A DNA stretch of 64,000 bases from contig NZ_SJPY01000006.1 in NCBI RefSeq assembly GCF_007860185.1, positions 186,845 through 250,844 of the forward strand, in the 5' to 3' direction. The notes below the pieces were generated by a model. It did not search any database, was not told where the DNA came from, and worked only from the letters and a program-made list of their open reading frames with translations. A program made the translations under genes and the position numbers. This document shows, in pieces, positions 36,009-43,891 of this stretch (within the stretch, counting starts at the first letter, position 1; each line of letters opens with the position of its first letter). The stretch is from Novipirellula aureliae. Its GTDB lineage: Bacteria; Planctomycetota; Planctomycetia; Pirellulales; Pirellulaceae.

Positions 36009-37370
36009 CTACAGGGTGTAGTATTCTTCCCAACCCGGTCTAGGAGCATGTCCCTTTAGAAGTTGATTGGCCTGTTCGTTGTTGGTGATCTCCCTCTTCT
36101 CAGCATCGAATTTGAGGGTACCACCAAGTCGCTGTGCGATGCAGCCGAGCATGAAGACTTGTGTGAGAGGCCCAGACACGGCGAACTTCGAGTTGCATTC
36201 TTCCTTGCCCATTGCTGCGAGCATGAAGTTCATCGTGTGGTTCTGGTGGGTATCGCTGGAGGGGATTTCCGGCAGGTTTTCTTTGACATCGTCACCCGAC
36301 AGAACGCTCAATTTCGCGCTGTGGGTGCCGCCCAGGAAAATCGCATCGTCGCTGTAAATCACCTTGCCACACTTCGGTAGGTCTTGCTTTTCTCCCAGTT
36401 CATCTGGCCGCGGTGGTCGGTTGTCGATACCGTCATACCAGTTGATCGACATCGCCGGCATGCCTGGACCACGTTCGGCAAATTCGAATGCGATGGTTGT
36501 CGCCATCGGATAGATAAAGTCGTTTTTGCCTTCGAGTTTGTCGGCGCGAACCTCGTAGGGAAGTCCCAAATCCAGGTATCGATGAATGGAATCGAGCGTG
36601 TGAGGTCCCCAGTCACCGAAAGCACCATTTCCGTAGTCGTACCAACCTCGCCAATTGCCTCCGTCTAGACGTTTGCTGTAATTATGCATGGGGGCTGTCC
36701 CCGTCCAGACCTCCCAGTTCAAGCCCGCAGGCATCGGTTCCGCTTCGGGGAATCCCGTTACGTTGCCCCATGGGTGCCAACGGCGAGACAGGTTCATGCA
36801 GGCGTCGACTCGACGGACATTTTTGATGATCCCCTGATCGACCCAGGTCTTAAACTGCATTCGCTGCGAAGAGGAGTGCCCCTGATTTCCCATCTGGCAG
36901 ATGCCGTTGTGCTTCTTCTCTGCAGCGATCAGCAATTCGCACTCTTCGAAGGTGTGTGCGAGCGGTTTTTCGACATAAATGGCAACCCCTTCGGAGATCG
37001 CCCGCATCGCGATGGGGAAATGGGTGTGATCGGGCGTTCCCGCCGTGCAGGCGTCGATCTCTTCGCCCATTTCATCGAACATCTTCCGGAAATCGGTATA
37101 AACCTTGGCGTCAGGATGTTGTTTTTTGAACCGTTCGGTTTGAGCAGGGTTGACATCGCAGAGGGCTACGACATTTGCCAATCCCGTTTTCACGGCTTCG
37201 TTGCCGATACTAGCCCCGCGGCCGCCACAGCCGATGATCGCGAAATTCAATTTGTCATTAGACTCCTGCCCTTTCGCTGTATGAGTGTGGAACGTGCCGA
37301 TAGCTGCGGAGGTTGCCGCGGCAGTCTTTAGGAATGAACGACGACTTGCTTTTGGTATTGCGTTTCTCAT
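36009..37370 (-). CDS. Gfo/Idh/MocA-family oxidoreductase with Tat signal
   Basis: A 453-residue oxidoreductase that carries a twin-arginine export signal (KASRRSFLKTAAATSAAIG), so it is folded with its cofactor before export. The NAD(P)-binding fold starts at LNFAIIGCGGRGASIGNEAV (about 42-60) and continues VVALCDVN. The substrate-side motif EKPLAHT is at 134-140. The C-terminal domain holds GNWRGWYDYGNGAFGDWGPH, where the conserved GDWGPHxLD segment typical of planctomycete members is intact. Such enzymes oxidise or reduce sugars or sugar-like compounds; the substrate is not predictable. It lies between two sulfatase genes on the same strand. Confidence 0.9.
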   Translation of the reverse strand: MRNAIPKASRRSFLKTAAATSAAIGTFHTHTAKGQESNDKLNFAIIGCGGRGASIGNEAVKTGLANVVALCDVNPAQTERFKKQHPDAKVYTDFRKMFDEMGEEIDACTAGTPDHTHFPIAMRAISEGVAIYVEKPLAHTFEECELLIAAEKKHNGICQMGNQGHSSSQRMQFKTWVDQGIIKNVRRVDACMNLSRRWHPWGNVTGFPEAEPMPAGLNWEVWTGTAPMHNYSKRLDGGNWRGWYDYGNGAFGDWGPHTLDSIHRYLDLGLPYEVRADKLEGKNDFIYPMATTIAFEFAERGPGMPAMSINWYDGIDNRPPRPDELGEKQDLPKCGKVIYSDDAIFLGGTHSAKLSVLSGDDVKENLPEIPSSDTHQNHTMNFMLAAMGKEECNSKFAVSGPLTQVFMLGCIAQRLGGTLKFDAEKREITNNEQANQLLKGHAPRPGWEEYYTL

Positions 37371-37568
37371 GACTCGATTTTCAGATTTTTGGTTTACAAG
37401 GTTTCGGAAAAATTGTATTCAGATGCTGGCACCTGCTTCGCGACGCGTCCCAGATGCCTGAACCGACCATTCTTTATGGCACTCGCACGCGAAAATCCAA
37501 CGTCCGTGGCGGTGGTGTAACATCCATTCGATCACTGCACGATTGGGACGAGGAAATTCAGCGGTCTA

Positions 37569-37616
37569 TTCTCATGTTGACTCCTCACTAAGTTCTCATG
37601 TTGACTCCTCACTAAG
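37569..37616. repeat. 2 x 24-bp perfect tandem repeat
   Basis: A 24-bp unit starting ttctcatgttgactcc and ending tcactaag occurs at 37569-37592 and 37593-37616 without mismatch. It lies 36 bp from the 3' end of the 37652 sulfatase, upstream of the oxidoreductase. Confidence 0.95.
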
Positions 37617-37651
37617 CAGGGTATTTTCATTCCATTGCATTTTCGTTTTGA

Positions 37652-39133
37652 TTATTCGGTAGCAGGTTCCCACAGAGGAATCCCCGTATCATTCAGCTGT
37701 TTGTCGTAGCGGATCGCCAAAGGTTGATCTTGGGGGGCCACGGTAGGCAAACCTTCGTTGACCAACAGTGGCTGTACCGACGCCCACCATTGGTCGTAGG
37801 ATTTCCGCAGACGTTCGATCACTTCGGGGTGTGAAGCAGAAACCTCATTCCGTTCCCCTGGGTCAGCGGTGATGTCATACAGTTCTCGGTTATTTACAAA
37901 ACGCCATTGTTCCGTACGTACCGCACTATTCTTGAACTTGGATCCATCCATTCGCCCCGCCGCCCAGCGGCCGGAATGAATGAACAACTCGCGGTCAGGC
38001 CACTCCGACTTGGGGTCTTCGAGAAGAGGCATTAGGGACCGTCCATCCAACTCCTGCATCTTTTCGGGAAGCTGTGCGCCGGCAAGTTCCGTAAAGGTTT
38101 TGTAGAGGTCGAGGTGAGCGACGAGCGCATCGATGTCAACGCCTTCACCCAAGACGTCCTTCCAGTACCAAAACGCGGGGACATGCGTTCCCCCTTCGTG
38201 CGGCGAATTCTTCACGCCGTTTAGGCCAGCGTTAAAAGGTGTGATACGTTTTCCATTTTGTCTAATGGTAAACCCATTCGCCATTCCATTGTCAGTCATA
38301 AAGATGAGCAGCGTATTGTCCAGTTCGTTCCAGGATTCGAGTTTCGCTACGAACATGCCAAAGTTGTCGTCAATATTCTCGATCATGCCGTAACGACCAG
38401 CTGTCTTGTCATCGTAGCCCTCATCCAAAAATCGTTTCTTGTATTTCTCGGGTGCGATATAGGGTGAATGCGGAGCATTGAGGGCAACGTACGCAAAGTA
38501 GGGTTGGTTCGATTGACGCTGTTGATTAATCCATGCCAATGCCGCACGAAAAAACAAATCCGTGCAAAATCCTTTGGTCTTCACGATCGTGTCGTTGTGA
38601 AGCAACACACTATCAAAGTAGGTATTCTTGCTGTTTGCTGGAAAATCACCATACTTTTCCTGCCCGATTCCACCGGCACCATGCATCAACACTTCATCAA
38701 ACCCGCGGTTTTGGGGCAGATAGTCCTCTCCGTCCCCCAGATGCCATTTGCCAAAGAGCCCTGTTGTGTACCCGGCACTTTGCAAGGCTTGCGCAATCGT
38801 AAAGGTTTCCAAGGACATGCGTTCCCGCTGAAAGATGGTGTGTGACACCCCATTTTTGAACGGTGCCCGTCCACTCATTAGTCCCGAACGGGTCGGCGCA
38901 CAGGTCGGGCTCACTTGGAAGTCCGTGAACCGCGTTGCCTTTTGGTAGAAGCTGTCGATATGAGGCGTCTTCAGGATCGGGTTCCCCATACAGGAAAGGT
39001 CCCCCATTCCTTGATCGTCGGTGAGGACGAGAATGATATTGGGGCGACTGCCTGCCAAATCGGATGCATCCACGCTGATCGGTAATAGGGCCACAACCCC
39101 CCAGACAAACGCGTTTAAGATTCTTGATCTCAT
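37652..39133 (-). CDS. Secreted sulfatase (CAPTR type)
   Basis: A 493-residue sulfatase with signal peptide about 1-24 (AFVWGVVALLPISVDAS). Metal site NIILVLTDDQGMGDLSCMG. Formylglycine signature of the Thr form, C78 in TCAPTRSGLMSGRAP. Core motifs LFGKWHLGDGED, FMTDNGMANG and GGTHVPAFWYWKD. It shares the layout NPILKTPHID...FTDFQVSP with 20822-22558 (NPILETPNID...MTDFHVSP), so the two are paralogues, but it lacks that protein's long C-terminal beta domain. It likely acts on the same class of sulfated glycan. It sits upstream of the Gfo/Idh/MocA gene. Confidence 0.92.
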   Translation of the reverse strand: MRSRILNAFVWGVVALLPISVDASDLAGSRPNIILVLTDDQGMGDLSCMGNPILKTPHIDSFYQKATRFTDFQVSPTCAPTRSGLMSGRAPFKNGVSHTIFQRERMSLETFTIAQALQSAGYTTGLFGKWHLGDGEDYLPQNRGFDEVLMHGAGGIGQEKYGDFPANSKNTYFDSVLLHNDTIVKTKGFCTDLFFRAALAWINQQRQSNQPYFAYVALNAPHSPYIAPEKYKKRFLDEGYDDKTAGRYGMIENIDDNFGMFVAKLESWNELDNTLLIFMTDNGMANGFTIRQNGKRITPFNAGLNGVKNSPHEGGTHVPAFWYWKDVLGEGVDIDALVAHLDLYKTFTELAGAQLPEKMQELDGRSLMPLLEDPKSEWPDRELFIHSGRWAAGRMDGSKFKNSAVRTEQWRFVNNRELYDITADPGERNEVSASHPEVIERLRKSYDQWWASVQPLLVNEGLPTVAPQDQPLAIRYDKQLNDTGIPLWEPATE

Positions 39134-39153
39134 GCCTTAGCTCTTGTTCCAGT

Positions 39154-39187
39154 TTCTCGTAGTCTAATGGTTCTCGTAGTCTAATGG
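39154..39187. repeat. 2 x 17-bp perfect tandem repeat
   Basis: ttctcgtagtctaatgg occurs at 39154-39170 and 39171-39187, just upstream of the 37652 sulfatase start. A related near-duplication of attcatttgtcga lies at 39268-39297, at the 3' end of the protease gene. Confidence 0.9.
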
Positions 39188-39282
39188 TTTTGATGCCACA
39201 ATCATTCCTGCAGCATTACGTCAATCGTTATTTTCTGGCTCGCGTCCAGGCCAACCGCATGATAACGATTCATTTGTCGAAT

Positions 39283-41232
39283 TCATTCATTTGTCGAAGA
39301 TGCCTTCGACGCTGCTTGCTGAACGAACTCCTTTAGTTCCGACGCGGGCAGTGCGAAACTTCGCACACGGCTGTACCGAGCGATGTTCAGGCCGACGAAT
39401 TCCCCGGTTAGGTCAAACAACGGGCCGCCGCAATCGCTGGGCTTGAGGTCGGCATCGTGCGGAAACACTTCGCGAAACCCAACGCGTCGACTGCTCTTGT
39501 CCATCCTGTCGGCGACATGGCTTGCCCTTGAAGAATTCGACTCCAGCTTGACCCGCTTCGTCAGTTCCTCATCGTCACGGCGCAGCGTCGTCATGACGAC
39601 AGCATCGGGTCCCACTTGCGAAAGAAACCTTCGCATATCGTTTTGCGTTCGTATGATCGTATCATCCATCTTCGTAACCACGTCGCCGACCAATAGTCCA
39701 GCCCGCTTGGCGGCCCCGTCGTCGTTCACTTCATCGAGGTGGGCGCCCTGGTTATCTTCATAGGTCGAGGGAACGACGCCAAGAACAGCGCGTCGGCTCT
39801 CCTTTTGTGAACGAAATGTGGAACTGCCGACAACGCTGACCAACCCCGCGCCATCATCGTCGGGAGTCAACAAGAAGGTCCCTACGAAAGTCTCCGATAT
39901 AACGGCATCTAAATCAATGCCGACGGATTGGACATCGGGGGCTTCCAGCAGTACCAAGTCGTTTTCGGTGTCCCGCTCAACGATGTTCAGCGGGAACGAA
40001 TCACCGTCGACTTCGGCTGTCGGGTTCTGCCCGACGACAGAATCCTTGCTGACCACCCAGCGTGTTCCTCGAATACGGGTCCCGGTGATCGTCCGCGACT
40101 CATCCTCTCCAAATTCACTTGTGATGGTGATGCATGCATCGTCCAACTTGGACTCCAGATCAGCCAGTTGACCGGCCAACCCATTCAATTCCCGGAAGCC
40201 TTGCGGTGCAGGGACAGCGGGGCGGTCGTTTTCGGGGAGAGCCACCTTGGGAGCGACCTCACTCGCTTCGCCGAAGTCGATCTCCAAATCGAGACTCTCG
40301 TTCGACCGTTTCACTTGCACCTTGATTGATTCAACGCCATCGTCCCACGCCTCCTCCAGGGCCTCGCGAAGATCCGACATCGATTGCAGCCGACGACCGT
40401 AAACCCGAAGGATAATATCGTTACGATTCAAGCCGGCCTTGGATGCCAAACTGCCATCGGAAACGCTGAGAATGGCCAAACCATTGCCCTCGCCATTCCC
40501 CCTTCTCTGACGGACGGCAGCATAGCGAACCCCCTGTTCTAGCGCGTCGGATCCAGACCTGATAAAGGATTTTTCGCGATTGAGTTCACTCCAAAATTCG
40601 CGATAGACGTCGACAGGCACTTCATAGTTCTGATCCATCGAGCGACCGATGCGTGAACGGATTCCAATCACGCAACCGTTCAAGTCGAACACGGGACCAC
40701 CGGAATCGCCGGGCTCCATGAGGACGGATGTTTGCAGCATTCCGCGGCTGCGACTGATGCTAATGAAACGCCCAAAGCGGACCACCGGTTCACTGCCGGC
40801 CCTCTGCCCGCCGGGATAGCTCAGACCCACACACGGTTGGTTCGGCACGAGTGAAGACGAGTCACCCATCGGGGCGTAGGGCAAGTCATCGCCGGGATCA
40901 AGAATCTTTACCAATGCGCAGTCCGCTTTTGAGTTGGTCCCCTTGCCGACTCCACGAAACCGTCTTCCGTCGGGGAGGGTGATCTGATACCTCTTTCCAG
41001 GTGTAATCGCATGGGCGGCCGAGAGCACGTGCCCATCCGCACTCACAATCACACCACTGAATGCGGAACCACCCGATATACGGACCACTGCGGGACGAAC
41101 TTGGTCAATCGTTTTCAGAATGTCACTCTGCAACGACTCAAAGTCGAAGTCGTCGCAGCGAGCCGTGGTCTGGCTCGTGACAATAATCGACAGGCCCAGA
41201 AATAAGACCCAGACGTTTCGGAATATTTGCAT
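39283..41232 (-). CDS. HtrA-like secreted protease with pseudo-protease second half
   Basis: A 649-residue exported protein (ATG 41232; signal FRNVWVLFLGLSIIVTS). Residues 35-220 form a trypsin-like domain with an intact triad: H74 (LSAAHAI), D104 (SKADCALVKI), S177 (EPGDSGGPVFDLNG). A PDZ domain follows at about 245-318 (GLAILSVSDGSLASKAGL). From about 360 a second trypsin-like fold begins (ITGTRIRGTRWVVSKDSVV) with Asp397 where the His should be. A second PDZ (about 483-565, AAKRAGLLVGDVVTKMDD) is inserted before its last strands, where the Ser motif reads PSDCGGPLFDLTGEFVG (Cys601). So the second half is a predicted pseudo-protease. Role inferred: periplasmic quality control or processing of the surrounding exported enzymes. 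Confidence 0.85.
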   Translation of the reverse strand: MQIFRNVWVLFLGLSIIVTSQTTARCDDFDFESLQSDILKTIDQVRPAVVRISGGSAFSGVIVSADGHVLSAAHAITPGKRYQITLPDGRRFRGVGKGTNSKADCALVKILDPGDDLPYAPMGDSSSLVPNQPCVGLSYPGGQRAGSEPVVRFGRFISISRSRGMLQTSVLMEPGDSGGPVFDLNGCVIGIRSRIGRSMDQNYEVPVDVYREFWSELNREKSFIRSGSDALEQGVRYAAVRQRRGNGEGNGLAILSVSDGSLASKAGLNRNDIILRVYGRRLQSMSDLREALEEAWDDGVESIKVQVKRSNESLDLEIDFGEASEVAPKVALPENDRPAVPAPQGFRELNGLAGQLADLESKLDDACITITSEFGEDESRTITGTRIRGTRWVVSKDSVVGQNPTAEVDGDSFPLNIVERDTENDLVLLEAPDVQSVGIDLDAVISETFVGTFLLTPDDDGAGLVSVVGSSTFRSQKESRRAVLGVVPSTYEDNQGAHLDEVNDDGAAKRAGLLVGDVVTKMDDTIIRTQNDMRRFLSQVGPDAVVMTTLRRDDEELTKRVKLESNSSRASHVADRMDKSSRRVGFREVFPHDADLKPSDCGGPLFDLTGEFVGLNIARYSRVRSFALPASELKEFVQQAASKASSTNE

Positions 41233-41344
41233 CGTAGAAACCTTTGTAGGAAGTTGGCGGACGTGGGCGGCATCCAAGTGGCAGCCTCGTCACCCCGAAA
41301 GTAGGACGCATTCTCAATGCATCTCGAACGCTTTACAACACAAC

Positions 41345-41602
41345 TCAATACCCTTTATCTTCCCTCATTTGTCCACCGACTACCGATGAAGCTGAGAAAT
41401 ATAACCCGACAACCTTGCCTTCTAGATGTTCCCTAGGAACATCCACGCCGTCTTCGTCCACTAAACCATCCGGAAAGACAGAATCCCAGACCGATGCCGT
41501 TCGTTCAGAGGATTGGATCTCATCGCCAGCAAGACTCGGTTCATCAACCCTCTTACGACATGAGCTGGCTGTACACATAAGTACGACGCAGCTGATTGGC
41601 AT
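41345..41602 (-). pseudogene. Truncated thioredoxin-like lipoprotein relic
   Basis: From ATG 41602 the frame gives a lipoprotein-type signal (MPISCVVLMCTASSCRKRV). After about 45 residues comes FPDGLVDEDGVDVPREHLEG and KVVGLYFSAS, which matches the start of nucleoredoxin-like thioredoxin domains (GKxVGLYFSAxWCPPCR). At the point where the WCPPC motif is expected the sequence changes to SVVGGQMREDKGY and stops. The active-site cysteines are absent, so this is a 3'-truncated relic. The frame remains open upstream to 41800 but that part is not protein-like. Confidence 0.6.
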
Positions 41603-41978
41603 CAGAATATTTCTGGTGACTGCATTACTTCTATTGGGAAGGTTCAAAATGAGGATTCCTGCTTTTTCAAATTGCGGCCAAACTGATCGGCGAGGTCTCC
41701 AGTGTGACAGCGAATCTTGACCGATATCCTTCGAGGCGTTGACAGTCAACGTCTCGCATCGCGGAAATTCTAAACGGTTAGGAGGGTGGGAGGGGGGCAA
41801 TGCACTGATATTGGCACACTATAATAGCATACGGCTAAAAATTCCACCCCCGCTATCATTCGTTTAGACGATACCATTCAGAAATCGATAGTTTACCATA
41901 CTTAGGTCTGGGCCAACGAAAACACCCACTCGCGTGAAAGAATCGGAGCAGCAATTCATTTACCAACCAACCGCAACT

Positions 41979-42866
41979 ATGAAAAATGCACTGTTCCTGC
42001 TCTTGGTCATTCTTGGTCAGGCAATAACCGCCGTTTCACTTTTCGCCGCTGACGCTCGGCCGAACGTTGTCCGATTCATGCCGATGATATTGCATTTGAC
42101 AACAACTTCGGTGCTTATGGGCCTCGAGAATCTTGGACGCCAAGATTGGACCAGTTGGCCCGGGAAGGAATCACTTTTGAACATGCCTATTCAACCCCTA
42201 AGAGCACACCAAGCCGCGTGGAGCTGATGACCGGTCGGAGCGGAATTCGCAACTACATGGGATTCGGCAAAATGGCGTGAACGGAAGTGAATTTTGCTCA
42301 GATGCTTCGGCAGGCCGGCTACGCAACACATTGCGCTGGCAAATGGCAACTTGATGCAAAAGGCGGCACGCCGCCGGAGGCATCCGGTTTCGACTCATGG
42401 TTTCTCTGGAACACCGAATTGGCGCGTGGCAGCCGGTATTGGAAGCCCGAGTTCAATGTGAATGGTAAGCACGTTGTTTTTGGAGAAGATGAATAAGGAC
42501 CTGACCTTTGCGTGCAGTCGATCCTTGAATTTGTGAAGAATAACAAGGAAGGTCCATTTTTTGCTCACTACCCGATGCTTCTGGCCTCAATGTTGTGGCG
42601 AAAAAGGAACACCAGGCGATTGGATCTATCAATACGATTGGCTGAAATCCTGGAGTTGGATTCCCGATGAGCTTGGCGCAAAAGAGCTCATCTGGGTTCA
42701 AAATCAGAACGACAAACTGCATGGCAACGGCCTGTTCTACGACGTCCAAGTAGACCGCGAGGAACAAAGTCCGATTCCTGAGTCGGAACTGACCAGCGAA
42801 CCAAAAGTCGTGTACCGCATGTTCGCGGAGGCCATCGCTACCATGCCAGCGACGAATCCTACGTAC
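41979..42866 (+). pseudogene. Decayed sulfatase (frameshifts, internal deletion)
   Basis: The first frame gives a signal peptide and sulfatase start (MKNALFLLLVILGQAITAVS, then ADARPNVV). The match continues in a second frame: FDNNFGAYGPRESWTPRLDQ, LAREGITFEHAYSTPKSTPS, then ELMTGRSG, an in-frame stop after KMA, and FAQMLRQAGYATHCAGKWQL. After GKHVVFGEDE and a stop it resumes as ILEFVKNNKEGPFFAHYPML. It then jumps to a C-terminal portion, KLHGNGLFYDVQVDREEQSP and IPESELT. The second metal site is deleted and the formylglycine position reads STPSR instead of CTPSR. At least three disruptions make it non-functional. Confidence 0.75.
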
Positions 42867-43034
42867 CAAGAGAAGACGAAGCAGAAGCAAGCCACTACAA
42901 AGACACTTCTCGACGAAGGCCGCTCACGGATCGAGCAGGCTGGCGTATTCTGGATGCCCCTTGACTGGCCTACCGTGAGTCGGCATTCTTGCCTACGTGG
43001 TGTAGGTGTTTGATGGTAGCCCCAAGAAAATGTA

Positions 43035-43448
43035 ATGGTAACAGCAGACTCGACGCCTTTAACCGAGGCACAGCGGGATATCATGGAAGTTGTTTGGGAC
43101 GGTGAAGAAGTCACTGTCACCGAGGTGCGTGATGAACTTGCCAAGCATCGTGAAATGGCTCGCAATACGGTCCAAGCGATGATGGTTCGTTTGGAAGAAC
43201 GCGGTTGGCTGAACCATCATGAGGAGGAACGCACGTTCTGGTATTCCGCAAACCGCCCGCGTGCCGCTTCGCTCGGAGCCAAAGTCGCTCAAAGGGTCGA
43301 TCGTTTGTTTGCCGGATCGCCCGAAGAAATGGTGACGGCGCTGATGGAGTATCGCGGCTTAACACCGGAGGAGGCGGAGCGAATTCGCGAGATGATTGAT
43401 ACTGCGGATTCAATAACGTCGCGGAGAAGTAAAGGAGCCAAATCATAA
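43035..43448 (+). CDS. BlaI/MecI-family transcriptional repressor
   Basis: A 137-residue cytoplasmic DNA-binding protein of the BlaI/MecI/CopY family. The winged helix-turn-helix spans residues about 8-75: LTEAQRDIMEVVWDGEEVTV, then RNTVQAMMVRLEERGWLNHH. This is followed by RTFWYSANRPRA and the C-terminal dimerisation helices (GLTPEEAERIREMIDTA). In other genomes such genes are paired with a BlaR1-type M56 membrane peptidase that overlaps their 3' end. Here no intact partner exists; only a short candidate remnant overlaps the stop. The repressor may be orphaned. No operator is clearly visible upstream. Confidence 0.88.
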   Translation: MVTADSTPLTEAQRDIMEVVWDGEEVTVTEVRDELAKHREMARNTVQAMMVRLEERGWLNHHEEERTFWYSANRPRAASLGAKVAQRVDRLFAGSPEEMVTALMEYRGLTPEEAERIREMIDTADSITSRRSKGAKS

Positions 43449-43632
43449 ATATCGTTACTGCTCTTTGGATACCTTACCAAGCGTCGCTATGGACGCTGAA
43501 TATTATAAATCCATGCAACACTGTTAGCGTCAGCGTCACTGGGGATCGCGATGGTGTTTCGTCACATTGCAACCATCCCCCGTCCACAACCGAGTCAGCG
43601 TCGCATGGAGTGGGCTTAAGGAAAACGGAGTG
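43445..43632 (+). pseudogene. Possible M56 (BlaR1-type) peptidase start, decayed
   Basis: The bases ataa at 43445-43448 overlap the BlaI stop exactly where an ATGA start/stop overlap would be expected. The frame from 43445 reads (I)NIVTALWIPYQASLWTLN, resembling the N terminus of M56 peptidases, then runs into unrelated sequence and stops at about 43632. A single G-to-A change would explain both the lost ATG and the TAA stop. The match is only about 18 codons, so this is tentative. Confidence 0.3.
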
Positions 43633-43722
43633 AGTTTCACAGCGGGTGTTTTTCCTGCTTCCGTCCGGCCTGTCCGGGCGGAGCAACAAGTGGCAGCTAC
43701 CACGAACGCAAAATCCCACGCT

Positions 43723-43769
43723 CGCCCCACCCCCACGAATCGCCCCGGGAGATTCTTGGGGGTGGGGCG
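43723..43769. repeat. 47-bp palindrome with 19-bp arms
   Basis: cgccccacccccacgaatc pairs with gattcttgggggtggggcg (one mismatch) around gccccggga. There is no T-tract. It is probably a repetitive palindromic unit rather than a terminator. The surrounding 43633-43891 holds no supported gene. Confidence 0.8.
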
Positions 43770-43787
43770 AATTCCTTTCGGGCGTGC

Positions 43788-43838
43788 GGTTTGTAGCCAC
43801 TGCTTGTTTCCTCCGCCGAGAGAAGCTCGACGGAAGGA
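43788..43838. repeat. Dispersed intergenic repeat, copy 2
   Basis: Second copy of the 51-bp element at 62-112, same orientation, about six mismatches. It lies 54 bp before the 3' end of the GH28-like gene. Confidence 0.6.
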
Positions 43839-43891
43839 GGTTACACGTCCCAAAATCCCATTATAAATGTATTAGGTGTTTTCAGATATTT

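Noticed and set aside
43723-43769. Strong palindrome considered as a terminator
   Set aside because: It has no T-tract on either side and is 120 bp from the nearest gene end, so a repetitive palindrome is more likely.
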